From Sporosarcina ureae (GTDB taxonomy: Bacteria; Bacillota; Bacilli; Bacillales_A; Planococcaceae), in the NCBI RefSeq assembly GCF_029267015.1, contig NZ_JARIEA010000029.1, positions 1 through 41,005 of the forward strand: a stretch of DNA of 41,005 nucleotides. Reading direction: 5' to 3'. Position 1 is the stretch's first letter. The number at the start of each line of letters is the position of its first letter. A program made the translations under genes and the position numbers. Shown one piece after another: positions 16,844-23,598 of this stretch. The notes under the pieces were generated by a model. It was not told where the DNA came from. It worked only from the letters and a program-made list of their open reading frames with translations, and made no database searches.

Positions 16844-16939
16844 TTCATTTCGACAAAAAGGCTTTTTTCATGGATGAAAGAATGGTAGAATGGATGAAAG
16901 GGCATACATTGGAAATTAACTATATAAAAAGGGGTTTAT

Positions 16940-17614
16940 ATGAAAAATATGTCAAATACCGCTATCCCAAAAAATATTCTCAATCAATACGCTGCTTTAT
17001 TAGAGGACTGGGTGCCAAAAGACGCCTCTATAGCGATCGCGGTTTCTGATCACTATATCTACTACGTTCCAGGCATGCATGATATTCATTTAAAAGAAGG
17101 TCAGCACATTCAAACAGGCAGTATTGCTGAAATCACCATCAATGAGCAACGCAAAGTGGAAGTAGTCATGGACAACACTCTATATGGTACATCGTACTTC
17201 GGTATTGGTTATCCTATTGATGTACAAGGCGATAAAGGAGCGTTAATCATTATTCTACCGCCTAACTTCCATGTACTAAAGAAGGATCAGTTACAGTTCT
17301 TAACAGGCAAGAAAAATGATGAGTGGTTCCCTATTCCTTTAGATCAAGTTAGTTATATAGAGAGTTTGCATAAGAAGACGTGGTTTTACACTGCAGGTGA
17401 GAGTTATAATATCAGCTTTACGTTGAAGGATTTGCATCTTCGTCTGCCTAGGTGTTTTTTGAGGATTCATCGTTCGTATATTATTAATATGAATTGTATC
17501 GAGAAGATTTCGCGGGACTTCTCTTCCAATCTTGTGATTAAGCTAATAGATGGTACGGAGCTGCCGGTTAGTCAGACGTATTTGAATGAGGTTCGTGCGC
17601 TTTTAGGGTTTTAA
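16940..17614 (+). CDS. LytTR-domain transcriptional regulator with N-terminal sensor-like domain
   Basis: 224-residue cytoplasmic protein. The C-terminal half (about 128-224) is a LytTR DNA-binding domain: PLDQVSYIESLHKKTWFY, then LPRCFLRIHRSYIINMNCIEKI and a final LPVSQTYLNEVRALLG. The N-terminal half (about 5-115) looks like a small-molecule sensor of PAS/GAF type (GSIAEITINEQRKVEVVMD, SYFGIGYPI), not a phospho-receiver, so it is probably not a two-component response regulator. It is divergent from aceA with a 203-bp shared region, making aceA control plausible but unproven. AAGGGG lies 6 nt before the ATG. The ligand is unknown. Confidence 0.85.
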   Translation: MKNMSNTAIPKNILNQYAALLEDWVPKDASIAIAVSDHYIYYVPGMHDIHLKEGQHIQTGSIAEITINEQRKVEVVMDNTLYGTSYFGIGYPIDVQGDKGALIIILPPNFHVLKKDQLQFLTGKKNDEWFPIPLDQVSYIESLHKKTWFYTAGESYNISFTLKDLHLRLPRCFLRIHRSYIINMNCIEKISRDFSSNLVIKLIDGTELPVSQTYLNEVRALLGF

Positions 17615-17661
17615 GCATTAGTTAGTTTAAGTAAAACAGATAGAGTGAATGGGATGGCACC

Positions 17662-17751
17662 GTTGATCGACGTTCCAGGCGGACGCTTTCTGCGGGGTCT
17701 CAAAGCGCACGCTGATCCTCCGGGAGTCGCCGCCTTGCACTTACGATCAAC
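17662..17751. repeat. Bacillales-type intergenic palindromic repeat
   Basis: A 90-bp GC-rich element bounded by a perfect 8-bp inverted repeat, GTTGATCG (17662-17669) and CGATCAAC (17744-17751). Inside lie GGCGGACGCTTTC, CGGGGTCTCAA and CTCCGGGAGTCGCCGCC. From memory this closely resembles a short interspersed repeat that is common in Bacillaceae and Planococcaceae intergenic regions. It encodes nothing recognisable and sits between the LytTR gene and a bidirectional terminator. Confidence 0.75.
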
Positions 17752-17783
17752 TAGTGTATTTTTCTATCGATAGAACGTTCTTC

Positions 17784-17834
17784 AAAAAAACTGGAGACCA
17801 ATCCTTTTAATGCAGGATTGGTCTCCAGTTTTTT
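17784..17834. terminator. Bidirectional terminator between LytTR and pyruvyl transferase genes
   Basis: The perfect 15-bp arms CTGGAGACCAATCCT (17791-17805) and AGGATTGGTCTCCAG (17814-17828) are flanked by A7 on the left and T8 on the right. The right T run reaches the stop codon of the minus-strand pyruvyl transferase gene. Confidence 0.92.
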
Positions 17835-18982
17835 TATTTGTTCTTTTTTATAGCTGCAGTAAATTGTTTTGTGCCTTTCATTGCTTCTTCATATAAAGAA
17901 GTAGAAAGTTTTTCTGTTTTGGCGCATGTTTCTTTCCAGTCTGTAGCCAGAGATTCGAAGGCTTTGGAGAAGTGGTTGTCTGCTTTATGCATTTCGCCAA
18001 TTGGAATGGATACTTCCGTTAGATCTGCTAGTTTCATGAAGTCTGTTACTTTGTGGTGATAGCCGACAGCGATGATAGGTGTTGATGTACACGTCGCCAA
18101 AATCAGGGAGTGTAGTCTTGTACCGATTAATATGTCTTGTTCGGCTGTAATTTCTAATAAGTCTTTCGGTAAAAGATTGTGGTCGATAATGGTTGTTTGT
18201 TCCGCTTTTTTCATTAGAGCTTGAATATCTTTTGTTACATCGGCATCCTGAGGGAATTTGGTGGCAAAGAATGTGATCTCGACGGGTTGCTGCGCTGCTA
18301 ATTCGTCCAAGTTTCTTGCCATTCCTTCTATATACTGTTGGTAAATTTCTTCTTTACTCTCCGGCCAGTAGCCCGCGTGGTAATATGGGACAGCTGTTAC
18401 GCCAATTTTCAATGGCTTGTCGGATGTTTCTTTGCGTTGTTGTTTTAAGGAAAATGCTGGATCCCCTATTACTTCAACAGATTTTTTCACACCAATTGAT
18501 TTCAGTAGTTCTGCTGATTCAGGATCTCTTACCGAAATACTGTTTGCATGCTTGCTCATAAAACGAATAAACCATTTACCTAATTCGCTATTGAGAGGTC
18601 CTGCTCCACAGCCGTACACAACGTAAGGAACGCCAGAATTTTTCGCCATCATCGCATAAGAGCCGTATAATGGGGCTTCTGTTTTATACAGATCCATCAG
18701 AATACCGCCACCGCCGATAATGAGTAAGTCAAATGTTTTAACGATCTTTTTATTTTTAAGATACGTTGCGCCAAATGTTTTCACTGAGCTTCCTTTTCTA
18801 TAATACAAAGGTGCGCTCATCACTTGATAGCGTTTCGCTGTTTGCTCAGGATTATTGCTGAATACGGTAATCACATCACTCGGCACGTTAAAAGTGGATG
18901 TGACTTGCGATATAATGCTTAATAAAATGGCCTCATCGCCATTGTTGTCGTTTCCATAGTTTCCTACTATTCCTATTCTCAA
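17834..18982 (-). CDS. Polysaccharide pyruvyl transferase family protein (CsaB-like)
   Basis: GT-B-like pyruvyltransferase, about 382 residues. It opens with IGIVGNYGNDNNGDEAIL, the family's N-terminal loop, followed by LLIIGGGGILMD, VYGCGAGPL, SVRDPESAELL, VIGDPAF and, late, DILIGTRLHSLILA. CsaB-type enzymes transfer pyruvate from phosphoenolpyruvate to wall polysaccharide, creating the ketal recognised by SLH domains; five SLH proteins surround this gene, which supports that role. Other family members modify exopolysaccharide. The best start is TTG 18982: AGAGGA lies 9 nt upstream, and a -10 box lies at 19015-19020. The upstream in-frame TTG at 19015 overlaps that promoter. Confidence 0.86.
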   Translation of the reverse strand: MRIGIVGNYGNDNNGDEAILLSIISQVTSTFNVPSDVITVFSNNPEQTAKRYQVMSAPLYYRKGSSVKTFGATYLKNKKIVKTFDLLIIGGGGILMDLYKTEAPLYGSYAMMAKNSGVPYVVYGCGAGPLNSELGKWFIRFMSKHANSISVRDPESAELLKSIGVKKSVEVIGDPAFSLKQQRKETSDKPLKIGVTAVPYYHAGYWPESKEEIYQQYIEGMARNLDELAAQQPVEITFFATKFPQDADVTKDIQALMKKAEQTTIIDHNLLPKDLLEITAEQDILIGTRLHSLILATCTSTPIIAVGYHHKVTDFMKLADLTEVSIPIGEMHKADNHFSKAFESLATDWKETCAKTEKLSTSLYEEAMKGTKQFTAAIKKNK

Positions 18983-19014
18983 TTTCAACCATCCTCTACA
19001 GGTCATTTGTTTCA

Positions 19015-19020
19015 AGTATA
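19015..19020 (-). promoter_or_regulatory. Extended -10 promoter of the pyruvyl transferase gene
   Basis: Minus-strand TGC-TATACT is an extended -10 element; no good -35 box is present. Start of transcription near 19008 gives a leader of about 26 nt with the AGAGGA ribosome site, consistent with the TTG start at 18982. Confidence 0.5.
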
Positions 19021-19053
19021 GCAGAGTAGCCTTTTTTATTGTATTTAAAAGAC

Positions 19054-19098
19054 AAGGAAGCCTTTCAATCCGTTGACATGCAACGATTGAAAGGCTTC
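19054..19098 (-). terminator. Terminator of the SLH phosphodiester glycosidase-like gene
   Basis: GAAGCCTTTCAATCCGTTG (19057-19075) pairs almost perfectly with CAACGATTGAAAGGCTTC (19081-19098). On the minus strand it starts 6 nt after the gene's stop and ends CTTGTCTTTT. Confidence 0.88.
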
Positions 19099-19103
19099 TA
19101 TAA

Positions 19104-21419
19104 TTACTTCGCTATACTTCTATAGAGGAACGCACTAAATTGTGCACGGTTGACTGGTTTACCAGGCATGAACTCGCCTTTTTCATTTCCAGTTGTAATT
19201 CCATGATTAGCTAGAATATGAATCTGCTTGTATGCACCGTGTTGCGGAGATACGTCAATGAATTTCTGTGCAGACTCCCCTTCTAACTTATAAGCTTTCA
19301 CTAAAATCATGGCCATTTGTGAACGAGTCAGCTGTCCTGTCGGATTAAACGTCCCATCGGAATGACCGCCTACAATATTGGCATTCGCAATCGCACTGAT
19401 TTCATTGTAATAACGATGTGTTTTGGGAACATCACTGAACTCTCTACGTGCTTGTTCAACGGGTGGTAAATTGAAAGCTCGACTTAAAATGACTGCCGCA
19501 TGCTCTCTTGATAACGTATTACCAGGGTTGAATGTCCCGTCCGTATCTCCATTAATTATACCGCGATCGCGTAAGAAGTAGATTTCAGTTGCGTACGCAT
19601 AAGACAATGGCACATCTTTAAATAACTCAGTACTTGGATTTTCTACAATTGGTGGTACGGGTGTCGGTGGATCAACGACAGGTGGAGCTTCAGTTGACTT
19701 CACTTCAATGGGTACAGAAATCACTTTCTTACCGAGAGTCGCTTGAACTTGTCCTTTTCCAGCTTTTGTTGCCGCAAACGTTCCGGAAGTAGTGATCGAT
19801 CCAATATTCCCTGCAACACTCCACGTTAATTGTTCTGGCTGATAAATGATCGGTTTACCAGATGCGTCTGTCGGAGTAGCTGTAAAGGTAATTTTCTCGT
19901 TCGGCTTGACGCTTGTCGCCGAAGCTTTCACTTCAAGTCTCGCTGGCTGATCAACAACTGTAATCGGGAAGGATTGTTCAGCTAATCCATAATTGACGCT
20001 CATGCGGTCTACTCCTGGTTGAATAGCTTTATACGTTAGACCCGTCCCTTCAACAGTTCCCTTTGCAGATGTTGTTTTCAACTGGGAAGCGTTCGGTACT
20101 AACGGATTATAATATGCATCCAATACGTGATTAATTTTCAAATCAGCAGTTGCGCCTACTAGCATTTCTCCCATTTGAGGGCGAGATACACTTACATAGG
20201 CTGGTTGCCCTGTTGGTGCAGTACTTACCGCTTCAAGAATAGCTGAAGTGCTACGTTGAGAGGAATTGGATGTACGATTAGCCAATACTACTTGGTTACT
20301 ACCATAATTGCGAATTCCCATCGTAGTTGATCCGCCACCATCAAAGTTCAACGCACGATCATAACCTTGTGAAACTAAATAATCGGCGAATTGTGTTAAC
20401 GACATGCCGTTACTGTATCCAGCTCTCGAATCAACCGTCACCATTTGAACTTGCTTTTTGTCTTTACTAATAGCAATAGCGGTTCTTGCTGTCTTCGCTG
20501 TAGCTCGCGCATTATTTGTATCCATTGTGATATGACGTTTTCCGTCTTTAACAAGCATCGGACCACTCGCCATCATGAATTCGGAGTCTTTCCATTTATC
20601 ATCAATTGATAGTTTCAATGAAAGAGAATCCCCGACAGTCACTGATTTAAAGCGCTCCAAACCTTTTTTGCCGTGAATGGAAACAACAAAGCCATTCTTT
20701 GGAATCGTGATAGGGTTCTTATCTCCATAGCCACGTACCTTCACAACGTTACCTTGCACTTGCTGGCCATAATGTGTAGACGTAATCGGTTCATTCGTTT
20801 CAACGACCAATTCAATTCCGTATTCATTCGAACCTGTCGTGTTTTTCACATGCTGCGGTGTGAAGATCATCGTTTCATCGGCTTGTCGTTCACGGTTAAG
20901 ACCTGTCATTTGAAAAACACTGCCATGAACGCCGACTTCGACTCCTAAATTGAAGTAATCAATTTCCGAAAGGCCATCTTTCGTCACGCCAAATGCAATC
21001 GGTTGGCTGACATAGTAAGAGTTCGAACTCGAGATGACACCACCGTTTACAATTTCATTGCCTTCAGATAGCAAATACATTGGCACACCAGTTTTCATAT
21101 CGAAGAACGAAGTATTTACTGCCCCTACTACTCTATGCCCTTCTTTCGAATCACGATTCGCCAAAGTTAATGTAGGAGCTGTCTTCGAAATAGGCGAAGG
21201 AAGGCCCATCTTCAATTTCGTGAATGGATCATTTAAATCAACGCCGATGTGATTGATGTGACTGCTTGCTGAATATGTATAGTGAGAATATGTAACACCA
21301 GAAGACACAGGGTAACTAGAAACGACCTTTGTGCTGGCTGCCGCTGAAAATGGCAACGAGATTAGCATAGCTGCCGACATAGCGGTAATGACTACATTCC
21401 GCTTCGTGCGAGACAGCAA
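19104..21419 (-). CDS. Secreted phosphodiester glycosidase (NAGPA/DUF2233-like) with SLH domains
   Basis: Exported protein, 771 residues. Signal peptide 1-29 (ends SAAAS). Residues about 45-395 match the NAGPA-type phosphodiester glycosidase fold: VVGAVNTSFFDMKTGVP, MMASGPMLV, ARTAIAISKDKKQVQMVTVD and FDGGGSTTMG (359-367). The family in eukaryotes uncovers mannose 6-phosphate; bacterial members may act on sugar-phosphodiester wall polymers or exopolysaccharide, and the substrate here is unknown. Residues about 400-590 are Ig-like (Big-type) repeats (ITFTATPTDASGKPI), followed by a Pro-rich linker and three SLH units (about 605-771, GIINGDTDGTFNPG). The start is uncertain: TTG 21419 fits the signal peptide, but the AAGGTGGAG site lies 20 nt upstream; an in-frame TTG at 21440 directly abuts that site. 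Confidence 0.88.
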   Translation of the reverse strand: MLSRTKRNVVITAMSAAMLISLPFSAAASTKVVSSYPVSSGVTYSHYTYSASSHINHIGVDLNDPFTKLKMGLPSPISKTAPTLTLANRDSKEGHRVVGAVNTSFFDMKTGVPMYLLSEGNEIVNGGVISSSNSYYVSQPIAFGVTKDGLSEIDYFNLGVEVGVHGSVFQMTGLNRERQADETMIFTPQHVKNTTGSNEYGIELVVETNEPITSTHYGQQVQGNVVKVRGYGDKNPITIPKNGFVVSIHGKKGLERFKSVTVGDSLSLKLSIDDKWKDSEFMMASGPMLVKDGKRHITMDTNNARATAKTARTAIAISKDKKQVQMVTVDSRAGYSNGMSLTQFADYLVSQGYDRALNFDGGGSTTMGIRNYGSNQVVLANRTSNSSQRSTSAILEAVSTAPTGQPAYVSVSRPQMGEMLVGATADLKINHVLDAYYNPLVPNASQLKTTSAKGTVEGTGLTYKAIQPGVDRMSVNYGLAEQSFPITVVDQPARLEVKASATSVKPNEKITFTATPTDASGKPIIYQPEQLTWSVAGNIGSITTSGTFAATKAGKGQVQATLGKKVISVPIEVKSTEAPPVVDPPTPVPPIVENPSTELFKDVPLSYAYATEIYFLRDRGIINGDTDGTFNPGNTLSREHAAVILSRAFNLPPVEQARREFSDVPKTHRYYNEISAIANANIVGGHSDGTFNPTGQLTRSQMAMILVKAYKLEGESAQKFIDVSPQHGAYKQIHILANHGITTGNEKGEFMPGKPVNRAQFSAFLYRSIAK

Positions 21420-21578
21420 AGTATTTTGTCCGATAACACAACTCCACCTTTTCTACTCTTTATCAATCTCTAGTCTATCAAATAATGCCTATGTTTTCAT
21501 GTACCGTTTGGACGAAAAAGGTAGAAAGAAAGGGGGAATTTGCAAATTAAAGATGACTTTTGGTAAATTCGTTTGGTG

Positions 21579-21715
21579 TCTATGAGCGGCTGCACGGCGT
21601 GATAGAGCGATTAACACGTCTCTATGAGCGGTCAGCCACCAGTATAGAGCAGTTACGCCAATTCTATGAGCGGTCGCCGGACAACATAGAGCGCTCAACG
21701 TGATTCTATGATCAC
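21579..21715. repeat. Tandem repeat with exact 21-bp phasing
   Basis: The core GAGC (or variant) occurs at 21584, 21605, 21626, 21647, 21668, 21689 and, degenerate, 21710, each exactly 21 bp apart. Units alternate between CTATGAGCGG and TATAGAGC types, giving a 42-bp higher-order period with variable intervening bases. It lies in the 396-bp gap between the SLH glycosidase-like gene and the polymerase gene. A minus-strand frame over it reads a 7-residue repeat (xAHRxxx / xALxxxx), but no ribosome site or protein signature supports translation. The rest of the gap (21420-21578, 21716-21800) shows no clear element. Confidence 0.85.
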
Positions 21716-21800
21716 CTCACCCCTCTAGGCTTGAATTATAAATGATACCATAACCGGAACGCAGATCAACGCCCCCTCCAATTACTCAACCCAAAAGAAA

Positions 21801-21830
21801 AAACCTACAAATGGATTATCCATTCGTAGG
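21801..21830 (-). terminator. Terminator overlapping the end of the polymerase gene
   Basis: CCTACAAATGGA (21804-21815) pairs with CCATTCGTAGG (21820-21830) with one mismatch; minus-strand T tract TTTTTTCTTTT follows. The TAA stop (21816-21818) lies in the loop, so the last codons form one arm. Confidence 0.82.
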
Positions 21831-23288
21831 TTTTGATGTATCTTGCTGATGCTTACTAAACGCAACAAATGCGCCAAGCAAGATAAAGTAAAACAACGTG
21901 TACATTTTAAGTTCCCAAATATTATAATACATTCCAGAAACACCGGTCGAGAACCACAGTGCAATCATCAACACACCGAAATTCGTATGGCGTGATTTCC
22001 AGAAGAACCACAACATGCTAAGCAAGAAGACCGCGAAAATCAATACGCCAATCACACCAGTCTCCGCAATCACTTGAATATACTGGTTATCGGAATAGAA
22101 GTACTTCCCACCGTATATATCCGAGCTAATGCCATAGTGATCATAAATCGGTGAACCGTAAGATAACGTGGCGGAACCTCCGAACGATCCAAATCCTGTT
22201 CCCGTTATAGGATGATCACCAAAGATCTCAAATCCTTTACGGATATAGAAGAAACGTCCACTCTCTGTCATGAGTGCCAAGTTCTTTTCATCAAATGTCT
22301 CTCCGAAGCGCCCACCGATACTTCCTGCACCGTCAGGCTTCTGTTCTACTTCCACACCTAACTCTTGGATATATTGAACAGCCAAGTTTACTGGATAATA
22401 AATTAAAATAATAGATGCAACTCCGGCAATTACTAGTCGTTTCAATAGATACCATTTTCTCGTCATAAGAATGAATACGACGCCAAACATAACTGCCGAA
22501 ATCCAAGTCCCCCTTGAATAGGTAAGAACTAGAATACCAAAGAACAATACGAGTAATACACGGAATGTCCATTTGTATTTATTCTGCTGATAAACGTGTT
22601 GCAAATAGACGACCGCAATGAGTCCGAAGAATAAGGATAAGGCCAAAGAGTTCGGATTGCCCGTCAATCCGTAAATACGCACAGCGTTTGTTGCAGATAA
22701 AACTTTATACTTCCATTCTTCCGGTAGCAGTAACTGACGCAAAGACAGTTTTTCTACTAAACCATGAAGCGACATGATAATGTTCAACCAGACCGTCACC
22801 CATGCAAGCTGCTGTAACCACTTGTTCGTCAGATTCATTCTTGAAATCGTATAGTAAAGCAAATACATAATCAAAAACGTACGAACTTGGAAAATGATGG
22901 ATGTTGTTGTGACATCATGTAAGAATCCTATGATTGAGCCAAATAAAATAAAAGCGAAATAAGACCATTCAAACCATTTGAATGTAAATAGAGAACGAAT
23001 ATTATGTCTGTAGTGGAACAATGTCCATGCAAATACGACAAAGATTACTAAATCCCCTATTAACTTCAGGCCGCTGTTCACTTCCAGCAAAAAAGGTCGG
23101 ATATTCACATAGATGACCAGAAACAGAATACTCTGCTGTGGTTTAATAATCGAAAATAAGACAAAAAATAAGGTCGTGCCGAGCAATGCTATTTTTGAAG
23201 GCAGCAATAATGCAATGAGCATCACAGCTACTGCAACCAATATTGTACTTGTGGATTGTTTTTCCAATCGCTGTTTCCATATATTCAT
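21816..23288 (-). CDS. O-antigen ligase/Wzy-type polymerase family protein (TuaE-like)
   Basis: Integral membrane protein, 490 residues, with about 10-12 hydrophobic helices and one large external loop (about 310-400). The family segment RIYGLTGNPNSLALSLFFGL, then LVLTYSRGTWISA, and the loop residues in GDHPITGTGFGSFGG are typical of Wzy_C/WaaL proteins, which polymerise or ligate lipid-linked glycans outside the membrane. B. subtilis TuaE (teichuronic acid polymerase) has nearly the same length. Together with the flippase and GT4 at 7.8-10.2 kb and the pyruvyl transferase, it could complete a secondary wall polymer pathway, though these genes are not contiguous. The ribosome site AGAAAGGG is about 12 nt before the ATG. 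Confidence 0.85.
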   Translation of the reverse strand: MNIWKQRLEKQSTSTILVAVAVMLIALLLPSKIALLGTTLFFVLFSIIKPQQSILFLVIYVNIRPFLLEVNSGLKLIGDLVIFVVFAWTLFHYRHNIRSLFTFKWFEWSYFAFILFGSIIGFLHDVTTTSIIFQVRTFLIMYLLYYTISRMNLTNKWLQQLAWVTVWLNIIMSLHGLVEKLSLRQLLLPEEWKYKVLSATNAVRIYGLTGNPNSLALSLFFGLIAVVYLQHVYQQNKYKWTFRVLLVLFFGILVLTYSRGTWISAVMFGVVFILMTRKWYLLKRLVIAGVASIILIYYPVNLAVQYIQELGVEVEQKPDGAGSIGGRFGETFDEKNLALMTESGRFFYIRKGFEIFGDHPITGTGFGSFGGSATLSYGSPIYDHYGISSDIYGGKYFYSDNQYIQVIAETGVIGVLIFAVFLLSMLWFFWKSRHTNFGVLMIALWFSTGVSGMYYNIWELKMYTLFYFILLGAFVAFSKHQQDTSKPTNG

Positions 23289-23330
23289 TAGTCTATAAAA
23301 CCCTTTCTACGCTTGCTAGTTCCTTGTTGC

Positions 23331-23336
23331 ATTATA
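23331..23336 (-). promoter_or_regulatory. -10 box of the polymerase gene
   Basis: Minus-strand TATAAT at 23336-23331, predicted start near 23325, leader about 37 nt; the -35 region is poor. The remaining divergent gap (23337-23540) holds no other recognised element. Confidence 0.4.
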
Positions 23337-23540
23337 TCACTATCTAGGACGGAATAGTGAAAGCATTCGTTGCATCTTTTCGAATAATTATAGATTGTCG
23401 CTTATTGCTATATTTAGCAATTTAAATTAAGCAGGTATATACGCACTTTATTCCGTATTTCTGCTGCGATCTGTCTATATACTTCTGTCACTTTATAGAA
23501 GTCTAGTGTAATAATAGTCTATTAATATACCAAATGATGC

Positions 23541-23569
23541 TTACCTATTATAGTACTTTCTGCTACAAT
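23541..23569 (+). promoter_or_regulatory. Extended -10 promoter of the SLH glucosaminidase gene
   Basis: TTACCT (23541-23546), a 17-nt spacer and TACAAT (23564-23569) preceded by TGC, an extended -10. The leader to the TAGGAGGT ribosome site is only about 10 nt. Confidence 0.5.
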
Positions 23570-23598
23570 AGTAGGAGATTTATATAGGAGGTTTTGAT

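Noticed and set aside
21489..21698. 69-codon minus-strand frame with a heptad-like amino-acid repeat
   Set aside because: Produced by the 21-bp-phased DNA repeat; no ribosome site found. Kept only as an alternative in the repeat finding.
21579..21715. CRISPR array
   Set aside because: Repeats are about 10 bp cores at 21-bp spacing, far too short for CRISPR repeats and spacers, and no cas genes are nearby.
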